Source: TMED108 sp036166415 (lineage in GTDB: Bacteria > Fidelibacterota > Marinisomatia > Marinisomatales > TCS55). From it: a stretch of DNA of 10,434 nucleotides. A program made the position numbers and the translations under genes. Positions 1-6,003 of this stretch are shown piece by piece. Position 1 is the stretch's first letter. Every line of letters begins with the position of its first letter. The stretch is taken from positions 1-10,434 of the forward strand of contig JAYZHP010000096.1 in the NCBI GenBank assembly GCA_036166415.1, read 5' to 3'. Below the pieces are notes generated by a model. It was given only the letters and a program-made list of their open reading frames with translations. It did no database searches and had not been told where the DNA came from.

Positions 1-135
1 GTCTCAGGCCTTGGATTTGCAGGAGTTTTAGCATCTTTAGTGAAAGGGCTAGGATTTACTTTATTGCATGAGCTATCCAATGCCTTTATTTTTTTAATTA
101 CCGTTCCTAGGGTAGTAAGGCATTTAGTAAAATAA
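1..135 (+). CDS. C-terminal fragment of an unrecognised hydrophobic protein
   Basis: Frame 1 is open from the left edge to a TAA at 133-135 and encodes the last 44 residues of a protein whose start lies outside the window. The fragment is rich in Gly, Leu, Val, Phe and Ala. It has two hydrophobic stretches, roughly residues 2-22 and 28-37, and a basic tail ending RVVRHLVK, so it may be the end of a membrane protein with a cytoplasmic tail. The stop codon directly abuts the ATG of the next gene with no spacer, which suggests co-transcription and supports this frame being real. I do not recognise the family and assign no function. The fragment is too short to exclude a chance open frame. Confidence 0.5.
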   Translation, partial: VSGLGFAGVLASLVKGLGFTLLHELSNAFIFLITVPRVVRHLVK

Positions 136-1710
136 ATGAAAAAAGCGACCCTATGCTTAGCGCTAGTATGTAACACTTTTTCGCAAGAACAAATTACTAT
201 CCCTTTTGATTGGTCTGGGCAAAATGGAATTTTAATTCAGGATGGAATACTTTTTTCAAATCAATCCTGGTCATCCGGTATTTTATCATTCGATGGGATC
301 TATTCTTCCTACCCGGCTAGATATGGAGGGCATACTGCAAAAAAAATAGAAATAAGTGAAATAGGAAATCTACCTTCATTTTTATCCCTTCCAGATTCAA
401 GCTTAACTCAAAGTTTTTTTGATTATTATAGAGGAGATTATGGCCTTGATAAATTAGATCTTGGTGTAGAATATCAATCAAAGAATAAAATAATTAAAAT
501 CAGCGGATTTAAGCGTTCATCATTTGGAAATTTTGCCCATTATATTCACCCCGCAAAAAGCCAAGCGCCCATCCTTCAATCGTATCGAATTGACTATTCT
601 ACAATAAACGCTAAAGAACAAATTGAAATTTCTGCCGCACGATATATTACTTCTAGCGGCCTTCCAGATCTTGTTCAAAATGGTTTTGAAAATGATAATA
701 TTATTAATAGCGCAATTCGGTATCAGAGAAAATTCAATCAATGGACTGTTGATAGCTATTTAAGCCAATTTGGCCAAAATCGACTACTTATCCATTCTTT
801 ATATAGTGATTCTACAGCACGGTTTATTAATAGAAATCAATTAGATGTTCAAATAATGAATGATAGCGGGTTTGAATTTGGGTTAAGTCAAAAATTTCAA
901 CAGTATAATAGCAAGTCACAATTCAGATCTTTAGGATGGTCAAGTTTATTTTTTAGAAAGTATTATAAAAGTATTTCATTAATGGCAGGTATGCAGTTTT
1001 CAGAAAGCGAGCTTTATCAACCTTATATTTTTTCTATTAATTTTATAAATGAAACTAGAATTGGCAACTTTGGGTTATTAGTTTCAAGTAATTCGCAACC
1101 AGTACACCCTGATAAAAATGCATCGCATGATAATGAATTTGAAATGAGGCTACGTTCATCATTTTATTACAATCTTAATAGTAGAAAATTTTCTTTAAAA
1201 AGCTATATGACTAATATCAACTTGAAAGCAGGTGATTTGTATAATTACAGCTTAGGCTTTGTAGGGGTAAAAGGGGTATTATTTCTCAATGATAACTGGC
1301 AAATCTATTCTCAAATTGCCTCTCCTTTAAATTCATCAACCGAAAATAAGATTGGAGCAATAATGGATAATGGGCTTAAGGGAAAATTTCAATTATTTCA
1401 AAATAATATGAAAATAAGTTTTCATATTTGGATGGATAGCTATACCAATTCAACCACTATTTTTACCCATGATCCTTTTTTACAATTTCCCCATGAATCA
1501 GCTAATAATAATTTTGAAATTTCTAACCGAAATTTGGCCCATCTTGAAATAGAATCAAATATTTCTGGGGTTTTGCTACATTATAAAATTTATAATCTGC
1601 TTAATGCTGTAGGTGTCAATAACGAAGATGTTCTATTTAAGCCAAATGCTATTTATCCTGAGATTGGTAGAATGATGCAATTTGGCGTTACTTGGTATTT
1701 TGATAATTAA
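136..1710 (+). CDS. Outer-membrane beta-barrel protein resembling a TonB-dependent receptor without a full plug
   Basis: This 524-residue protein starts with a short signal peptide: MKK, then a hydrophobic core, with likely cleavage after S16 (NTFS|QE). A lipobox is not convincing, because Val precedes C12. The rest has the alternating polar/aromatic pattern of transmembrane beta strands, with many Ser, Asn, Tyr and Phe and few Cys. The end (YPEIGRMMQFGVTWYFDN) matches the usual last strand of TonB-dependent receptors, except that two residues follow the final Phe. Residues 59-65 (YPARYGG) resemble the motif near the end of a receptor plug, yet only about 58 residues precede it, too few for a complete plug. 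The ligand is unknown. The start is the ATG directly abutting the upstream stop, with no clear SD. The alternative is a plain porin-like barrel. After the stop, a 53-base spacer (1711-1763) holds no promoter or terminator that I trust. Confidence 0.7.
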   Translation: MKKATLCLALVCNTFSQEQITIPFDWSGQNGILIQDGILFSNQSWSSGILSFDGIYSSYPARYGGHTAKKIEISEIGNLPSFLSLPDSSLTQSFFDYYRGDYGLDKLDLGVEYQSKNKIIKISGFKRSSFGNFAHYIHPAKSQAPILQSYRIDYSTINAKEQIEISAARYITSSGLPDLVQNGFENDNIINSAIRYQRKFNQWTVDSYLSQFGQNRLLIHSLYSDSTARFINRNQLDVQIMNDSGFEFGLSQKFQQYNSKSQFRSLGWSSLFFRKYYKSISLMAGMQFSESELYQPYIFSINFINETRIGNFGLLVSSNSQPVHPDKNASHDNEFEMRLRSSFYYNLNSRKFSLKSYMTNINLKAGDLYNYSLGFVGVKGVLFLNDNWQIYSQIASPLNSSTENKIGAIMDNGLKGKFQLFQNNMKISFHIWMDSYTNSTTIFTHDPFLQFPHESANNNFEISNRNLAHLEIESNISGVLLHYKIYNLLNAVGVNNEDVLFKPNAIYPEIGRMMQFGVTWYFDN

Positions 1711-1763
1711 ATCATTTTCACTAAATCGTTCTGAGAATCGTATCTATGCAGTAAATTATAACT

Positions 1764-2300
1764 ATGGATTCTTACTTAAATAGCGCATCTATACTGAATC
1801 GATCTGTTTTGGTGTTAAACACAAATTATGCCCCAATGGATATTTGCACCGCTAAGCGGGCAATATGTCTATACTATAATGAAAAAGTAGATATTTTAGA
1901 ATCATATAGGGAAAATGTACATTCCCCTTCAACCACCCTTAGCTTACCAAGTATTGTTAGGCTAAAAGATTTTGTGAAGCATCATAAAATGGATGTTATT
2001 TTAACTAGAAGAAATTTGCTAGTGCGCGATAATTATGAGTGTCAATATTGTGGATCTAAAAAAAGCCCTCTTACGATGGATCATGTTAAACCAAAAAAAC
2101 AAGGAGGGATGGATTCTTGGGAAAACCTTGTTGCAGCTTGTCAGTCTTGCAATCGCAAGAAAGGAAACCGTACACCTGACGAAGCACGAATGCCATTAAA
2201 GCGCATGCCAAGGAAGCCAAACAAAATACATTATTTTCAACAGTTTATTTCTGACCACCAAGGGTCTTGGAGACCGTATTTATTCATGGAGTCGTTTTGA
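1764..2300 (+). CDS. HNH endonuclease family protein (HNH_5-like)
   Basis: This 178-residue protein has a zinc-binding HNH module in its second half. C93-x2-C96 (CQYCG) and C126-x2-C129 (CQSCN) form the two metal knuckles. D106-H107 (MDHVKP) supplies the general base, N121 lies in WENLVAAC, and the module closes with NRKKGNRT at 130-137. The GG at 114-115 and the trailing PDEARMPL are typical of the short chromosomal HNH proteins widespread in Bacteroidota, cyanobacteria and related phyla, whose role is not established. The N-terminal 90 residues (LNTNYAPMDICTAKRAI) belong to the same family and are not a separate recognised domain. The gene overlaps trpS by 4 bases, so it travels as a cellular gene; there is no intron, intein or phage context. 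No SD is visible before the ATG. The nuclease fold is well supported by the motifs, but the substrate is unknown. Confidence 0.88.
   Translation: MDSYLNSASILNRSVLVLNTNYAPMDICTAKRAICLYYNEKVDILESYRENVHSPSTTLSLPSIVRLKDFVKHHKMDVILTRRNLLVRDNYECQYCGSKKSPLTMDHVKPKKQGGMDSWENLVAACQSCNRKKGNRTPDEARMPLKRMPRKPNKIHYFQQFISDHQGSWRPYLFMESF
2288..2291 (+). promoter_or_regulatory. Ribosome binding site for trpS
   Basis: GGAG lies 5 bases before the TTG at 2297, inside the last codons of the HNH gene. It is one of the few clear SD sequences in the window. It favours the TTG at 2297 over an in-frame TTG at 2267, which would add ten residues absent from the family. Confidence 0.65.
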
Positions 2301-3268
2301 AGCGCGTATTAAGCGGAATACAGCCATCAGGTAATCTCCATTTGGGAAATTATTTTGGTATGATGTCCAGAATGATCAATTATCAGGAGAACAATGACCT
2401 TTTTTGTTTCATTGTAAATTATCATGCGCTAACAACTATTAGAGATAATAAACTATTAGAAGATAATACATTGCAAGCTGCAATAGACTTTTTTTCAGTT
2501 GGTCTAGATCCTGAAAAATCAACTTTCTGGATTCAAAGTGATGTCCCTCAGGTTTGCGAATCTACTTGGCTTCTTTCAAATATAATTAATGTTGGGCTTC
2601 TAGATAGGTCAACTTCTTATAAAGATAAACTATCTAAAGGCATTTCAGCAAATGTTGGTTTGTATTCATATCCTATTCTAATGGCATCAGATATATTGCT
2701 CTTTGGTGGAGAGTTAGTGCCTGTAGGTAAAGACCAAAAGCAGCACTTAGAGATGACTAGAGATATTGCAGAGCGCTTCAACCAAACCTATGGCGAGGTT
2801 TTTATAGTCCCCGAGCCTGATATTGAAAAACAATCACAGCTTATTCCTGGTATAGATGGTCAGAAGATGAGCAAGTCTTATAATAATACTATCCCAATAT
2901 TTGGCCCTGAAAAAGCTATTCGAAAAAGATTTATGACTATAGTTACAGATTCTGCTGATGTCGATGAACCCAAGAGTATTGACACGCCAATATTTGAGCT
3001 ATATTCTCTGTTTTTATCAGAAAAAGAGCAGCTTGAATTAAAAGAAAGATTTTTACAGCCCGGTTTACGTTATGGTGATATAAAGAATGAACTTTACGAA
3101 TGTTTCTGGGAGTATTTTAAACCGTATAGAGACAAACGGGAATATTTAATGAATCATAAAGATTATGTTGTAACAAGCTTGAAAGAAGGAGCAAGTAGGG
3201 CTAGCTCTGTTGCTGATAAATATTTACAAAAAGCAAGAAAAGCGATGGGGCTTGACTATACAAATTAA
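2297..3268 (+). CDS. trpS: Tryptophanyl-tRNA synthetase
   Basis: This class Ic aminoacyl-tRNA synthetase charges tRNA-Trp with tryptophan using ATP in the cytoplasm. From the TTG start the protein is 323 residues, normal for the family, and begins MKRVLSGIQPSGNLHLGNYF, the canonical N-terminus. The HIGH-type motif is HLGN at 15-18. D132 in LMASDILL corresponds to the Asp that recognises the indole nitrogen in the Geobacillus enzyme. VPVGKDQKQH at 141-150 is conserved, and the KMSKS loop is at 190-194 within GIDGQKMSKSYNNTI, the form typical of the subgroup that has GLDGxKMSKSYxNTI. The usual Asp before HAL is Asn here (VNYHAL, N41), which I regard as a natural variant. The TTG overlaps the HNH stop as TTGA and is preceded by GGAG. 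A longer in-frame start at TTG 2267 exists, but its ten extra residues do not fit the family. Confidence 0.97.
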   Translation: MKRVLSGIQPSGNLHLGNYFGMMSRMINYQENNDLFCFIVNYHALTTIRDNKLLEDNTLQAAIDFFSVGLDPEKSTFWIQSDVPQVCESTWLLSNIINVGLLDRSTSYKDKLSKGISANVGLYSYPILMASDILLFGGELVPVGKDQKQHLEMTRDIAERFNQTYGEVFIVPEPDIEKQSQLIPGIDGQKMSKSYNNTIPIFGPEKAIRKRFMTIVTDSADVDEPKSIDTPIFELYSLFLSEKEQLELKERFLQPGLRYGDIKNELYECFWEYFKPYRDKREYLMNHKDYVVTSLKEGASRASSVADKYLQKARKAMGLDYTN

Positions 3269-3988
3269 ATGCATAAAGTAGAACTTGATAAATTCCAAGG
3301 ACCGCTTGATCTCTTGTTATATTTTATTCGTAGAGATGAAATAGATATTTACGATATCCCAATTGCAGAGATCACTGCCGAATACTTACAAATTGTTGAA
3401 GATATGAAAGCAATGAATCTATCTGTTGCAGGAGAATTCATTTTAATGGCAGCTACGTTAATGCGTATAAAGTCAAAAATGCTTTTACCTAGACCTGACC
3501 TAGATGATCTAGGCGAACCTATAGATCCAAGGACTGAATTAGTTCAGCAGCTTCTTGAATATAAAAAATATAAAGATATTGCAGATAATCTTTCAGAAAA
3601 ATGGGAGCAGTTAAGCTATCAACACGAAAGAGCAATCACAGAATCAATTAGTGAAAAAAGCGAAGAGGATGTCTCCTTTTTGAAGGAGATGAGTGTGTTT
3701 GAATTAGCAAAATATTTCAAAGAAGCGATGGATCGTTCACCCGATATTAATCCGTATGAAGTTGATTTAAATACAATTGATCTTAGTGATAAAAAACAAT
3801 TTATTTTAAACTCATTTGATGGTAGGGGAATATTATCATTTAAATTTTTATTAAAATCCTGTAAAACCAAGTTAGAATCAATTATTACTTTTATTGCCAT
3901 ACTTGACTTAGTTCAGCAATATAAAATTGTAGTTTTTCAAAATACGCTTTTTGATGATATTGAGATACATCTCTTAGATAAGAATTAA
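3269..3988 (+). CDS. scpA: Segregation and condensation protein A
   Basis: ScpA is the kleisin subunit of the SMC-ScpAB condensin complex that compacts and segregates the chromosome; it bridges the two SMC heads. The 239-residue length is typical. The N-terminal SMC-binding region opens with the hallmark FQGPLDLLLYFIRRDEIDIY at 9-28, followed by DIPIAEITAEYL at 29-40. A helical segment with AATLMRIKSKMLLP at 61-74 follows, then DPRTELVQQLLEYKKYKDIA around 86-105. The C-terminal part (about 160-235) corresponds to the winged helix that binds the SMC head. The ATG follows the trpS stop with no spacer and no SD, so translation may be coupled to trpS. scpB comes 3 bases downstream. smc itself is not in the window. 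Confidence 0.96.
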   Translation: MHKVELDKFQGPLDLLLYFIRRDEIDIYDIPIAEITAEYLQIVEDMKAMNLSVAGEFILMAATLMRIKSKMLLPRPDLDDLGEPIDPRTELVQQLLEYKKYKDIADNLSEKWEQLSYQHERAITESISEKSEEDVSFLKEMSVFELAKYFKEAMDRSPDINPYEVDLNTIDLSDKKQFILNSFDGRGILSFKFLLKSCKTKLESIITFIAILDLVQQYKIVVFQNTLFDDIEIHLLDKN

Positions 3989-3991
3989 AAA

Positions 3992-4552
3992 ATGAAAAAT
4001 TTTGAACAAATTATTGAAGCACTACTTTTTGCAAGCCCTGAACCATTAACTCAAAAAAAAATAAACAATATTTTTGATGCAGATCCCCCAGATCTTGATA
4101 AGTATATAAAAAAATTAATTAAAAAATATGAAAAAAATAATCATGCTTTTGAAATACTATCTGCTGCAGGTGGGTTTCAAATAAGAACAAAATTTGAGTA
4201 CGATTTTTTTGTTAGACGTTTAATTACAAAATCTGGCCAGTTTTATTTATCCCAAGCTGCTCTAGAGTCATTATCGATAATTGCTTATAAGCAACCAATT
4301 AGCCGTCTTGATATTGAATCAATAAGGGGGGTTGACTGCGCGGGTGTACTAAAAACATTATTAAAAAAATCACTAATAAAAATTAGCGGAAGAGATGATA
4401 GCCCAGGTCGCCCCCTCATCTATAGAACAACTGACACATTTTTAAAATCATTTGGACTAAATAAACTTACTGATCTTCCAAAATTAAAGGAAATTTCCGA
4501 ATTGATTGAGAATGAACCAGAACTTTTGGAGCAAATAGATGCGTTTAAATAA
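3992..4552 (+). CDS. scpB: Segregation and condensation protein B
   Basis: ScpB dimerises and binds the middle of ScpA to regulate the SMC-ScpAB complex. The 186-residue protein has the expected two winged-helix domains. The first is at about 4-75 (IIEALLFASPEPLTQKKI). The second is at about 85-160, with ALESLSIIAYKQPISR at 90-105, IRGVDCAGVLKTLL at 111-124 and SPGRPLIYRTTDTFL at 137-151, all diagnostic of the family. It ends with FGLNKLTDLP and a short acidic tail. It starts 3 bases after the scpA stop without an SD, and its last 14 bases overlap rluB. A run of nine A at 4053-4061 lies early in the gene but does not break the frame. Confidence 0.96.
   Translation: MKNFEQIIEALLFASPEPLTQKKINNIFDADPPDLDKYIKKLIKKYEKNNHAFEILSAAGGFQIRTKFEYDFFVRRLITKSGQFYLSQAALESLSIIAYKQPISRLDIESIRGVDCAGVLKTLLKKSLIKISGRDDSPGRPLIYRTTDTFLKSFGLNKLTDLPKLKEISELIENEPELLEQIDAFK
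4528..4531 (+). promoter_or_regulatory. Ribosome binding site for rluB
   Basis: GGAG inside the end of scpB sits 7 bases before the rluB ATG at 4539. Good spacing supports the start that produces a 14-base overlap with scpB. Confidence 0.6.
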
Positions 4553-5240
4553 ATATATTGCTCAATCTGGAGAATGTTCAAGAAGGCAAGCTGACAAATT
4601 AGTTCAAGGAGGAAGCGTAACTGTTAATGGATCATTGGAATTAAATCCTGCGTATCAAGTAGTTGAAAATGATGATGTGATGCTTGATGGTAGAAAAATT
4701 ATAACAGGACAACTTTCGAGAACAATTCTTATGAATAAACCTGTAGGGTACATTACAACAATGCATGATCCCTTAAAGAGAAAGACCGTAATGGACTTGA
4801 TTGATATAAAAGAAAGATTATTTCCTATTGGAAGGCTAGATAAAGATACAAGTGGTCTATTACTGCTTACAAACAATGGTGATTTAGCAAATCTTCTAAC
4901 CCATCCAAGGAATAAAATACATCGGATTTATCAATTAGAGATTGATAAGCCTTTTGAGAATTGGGAGAAAAGGAAAATAGCAAAAAATGTATATATTGGA
5001 CAAAAGGAATGGGGAAGAGGAGAAATTATCGAACAGAAAAAAAACAAGGGAAGAACTACCGTACTGATGAAGCTTTACGAAGGAAAGAAACGCGAGATAA
5101 GAAGAATTGCATATCGCATGAAAAGAACATTATTTAGCCTTAAAAGAATCGAGTTTGGGCCTATTCGATTAGACAGTACTCTGCCGGGGGCATACAGAGA
5201 CCTCTATGAATCTGAAATAAAAGAGTTAAGCAGTCTATAA
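4539..5240 (+). CDS. rluB: 23S rRNA pseudouridine synthase, RsuA/RluB family
   Basis: This enzyme isomerises a uridine of ribosomal RNA to pseudouridine; RluB members act on 23S position 2605 (E. coli numbering). The protein is 233 residues. An S4 RNA-binding domain comes first (MRLNKYIAQSGECSRRQADK at 1-20, then GGSVTVNG at 24-31). The catalytic domain follows, with MNKPVGYITT at 65-74, DP at 77-78, RKTVMDL at 81-87 and the catalytic motif GRLDKDTSGLLLLTNNGDLA at 98-117, in which D101 is the nucleophile. LYEGKKREIRRIAYRM near 179-194 is the typical RsuA-family C-terminal motif. RluB is chosen over RsuA or RluF mainly because scpA-scpB-rluB-cmk is a common gene order, so the exact target uridine is inference. 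The start is supported by GGAG 7 bases upstream. Confidence 0.9.
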   Translation: MRLNKYIAQSGECSRRQADKLVQGGSVTVNGSLELNPAYQVVENDDVMLDGRKIITGQLSRTILMNKPVGYITTMHDPLKRKTVMDLIDIKERLFPIGRLDKDTSGLLLLTNNGDLANLLTHPRNKIHRIYQLEIDKPFENWEKRKIAKNVYIGQKEWGRGEIIEQKKNKGRTTVLMKLYEGKKREIRRIAYRMKRTLFSLKRIEFGPIRLDSTLPGAYRDLYESEIKELSSL

Positions 5241-5270
5241 TTGACCTTATTTTATATAGTGTATTGTAAT
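5241..5270 (+). promoter_or_regulatory. Candidate sigma70-type promoter for cmk-rpsA
   Basis: Immediately after the rluB stop there is TTGACC at 5241-5246 (5 of 6 to TTGACA), an 18-base spacer, and TGTAAT at 5265-5270 (5 of 6 to TATAAT). Transcription would begin near 5277 and give a leader of about 50 bases before the cmk ATG. This falls in the longest non-coding gap of the window (85 bases) and would let cmk and the highly expressed rpsA be made independently of the upstream genes. It rests on sequence match only; AT-rich DNA produces such matches by chance. Confidence 0.42.
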
Positions 5271-5274
5271 TGGG

Positions 5275-5331
5275 AATCATTTAATAAAGATGTAAATTTC
5301 TGGGCTAATTGAGAATGAGCATTAAATGATT
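5275..5331 (+). repeat. 11-base inverted repeat spanning the cmk leader and start codon
   Basis: AATCATTTAAT at 5275-5285 is the exact reverse complement of ATTAAATGATT at 5321-5331, with 35 bases between the arms. The right arm contains the cmk ATG at 5326-5328. In RNA the arms could pair and hide the start codon; in DNA they could be an operator-like site. The stem is almost entirely A-U, so its stability is uncertain. The symmetry is seen directly; the role is inference. Confidence 0.4.
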
Positions 5332-6003
5332 ATTGCGATAGATGGCCCTGCAGCTTCAGGAAAAAGCACATCAGCTAAATTATTGGCAAAAGAACTAGAT
5401 TTCCTCTATTTAGATACAGGAGCTATGTATCGATGTGTCTCTTTTTCTATAATGGAAGAGCAAATTGATATTACTAGCATGGATTCTTTAAGAAAATTCC
5501 TTAATCATTTTGAAATTGATTTAAAGAATAATAATGGCGATCCTGTTTTTTATGTTAATGGAAAAAACATTACGGACAAAATAAGAAAAAGTAATATATC
5601 TCAAAAAGTAAGTGAGATTAGCGCAATTCCAATTATTAGAGAATATATGGTTAAGGTTCAACGTAATTTTACAAAAGATAATAGTTGTGTTATGGAGGGT
5701 AGAGATATTGGAACTGTCGTTTTCCCAGATGCAGAAATTAAATTTTTTATGGTTGCTAGTGATAAAATTAGAGCAAAAAGAAGACAGCTTGAACTTGAGT
5801 CTTTAGGAGAAAAAAGGTCATTGAATAGCCTTATGGAAGAAATAAGAAAAAGAGATAAATTTGATTCTGAACGAGGACATTCGCCATTAAGAAAAGCATT
5901 TAATGCAATTGAAGTTGATACCACTAATATGTCAATCAATGAGCAGGTCAACTTTATGATTAGTAAAGTTAAATTAATAATAACAGGAAAAAATAATAAA
6001 TGA
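5326..6003 (+). CDS. cmk: Cytidylate kinase
   Basis: Cmk phosphorylates CMP and dCMP with ATP to give CDP and dCDP in cytoplasmic pyrimidine metabolism. The 225-residue length is standard. The P-loop is GPAASGKST at 7-15. LDTGAMYR at 29-36 belongs to the nucleotide-monophosphate-binding region. EGRDIGTVVFPDAEIKFF at 124-141 is a family signature, and RKRDKFDSERGHSPL at 174-188 contains the conserved Arg and Asp residues that contact the CMP substrate and form the lid. DTT at 198-200 precedes the last helix. The ATG is the only start consistent with the canonical N-terminus; it has only a weak GAG 6 bases upstream and lies in an inverted repeat. The stop overlaps the rpsA start as ATGA, matching the cmk-rpsA linkage common in bacteria. 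Confidence 0.97.
   Translation: MIIAIDGPAASGKSTSAKLLAKELDFLYLDTGAMYRCVSFSIMEEQIDITSMDSLRKFLNHFEIDLKNNNGDPVFYVNGKNITDKIRKSNISQKVSEISAIPIIREYMVKVQRNFTKDNSCVMEGRDIGTVVFPDAEIKFFMVASDKIRAKRRQLELESLGEKRSLNSLMEEIRKRDKFDSERGHSPLRKAFNAIEVDTTNMSINEQVNFMISKVKLIITGKNNK

Noticed and set aside
1..135. HELSN in the left-edge fragment as a metalloprotease-type motif
   Set aside because: It lacks the second His of HExxH and sits near the very end of the protein, so no metal site can be supported.
520..741. Reverse-strand open frame inside the barrel gene; similar short ones at 4655-4876 and 6611-6793
   Set aside because: Each is antisense to a well-supported gene and has no plausible start context or motif.
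1729..1740. Short palindrome TTCTGAGAA after the barrel gene as a terminator
   Set aside because: The stem would be only 3 bases with a 3-base loop and no T run follows, so it cannot act as an intrinsic terminator.
1711..1763. Promoter for the HNH gene using TATAAC at 1757-1762
   Set aside because: The hexamer is a good -10 match but lies one base before the ATG, which would start transcription inside the coding region, and no -35 match with proper spacing was found.
1764..2300. Homing endonuclease or restriction enzyme interpretation of the HNH gene
   Set aside because: No intron, intein, methyltransferase or mobile-element feature is adjacent; it is embedded and coupled in a housekeeping cluster.
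3619..3900. Reverse-strand open frame of 93 codons inside scpA
   Set aside because: It lies wholly within a clearly recognised gene, has no family-like motif, and reflects the antisense of scpA codons.
5612..5951. Two open frames (one on each strand) inside cmk
   Set aside because: Both are contained in cmk, whose motifs span the same bases; the translated products show no recognisable features.
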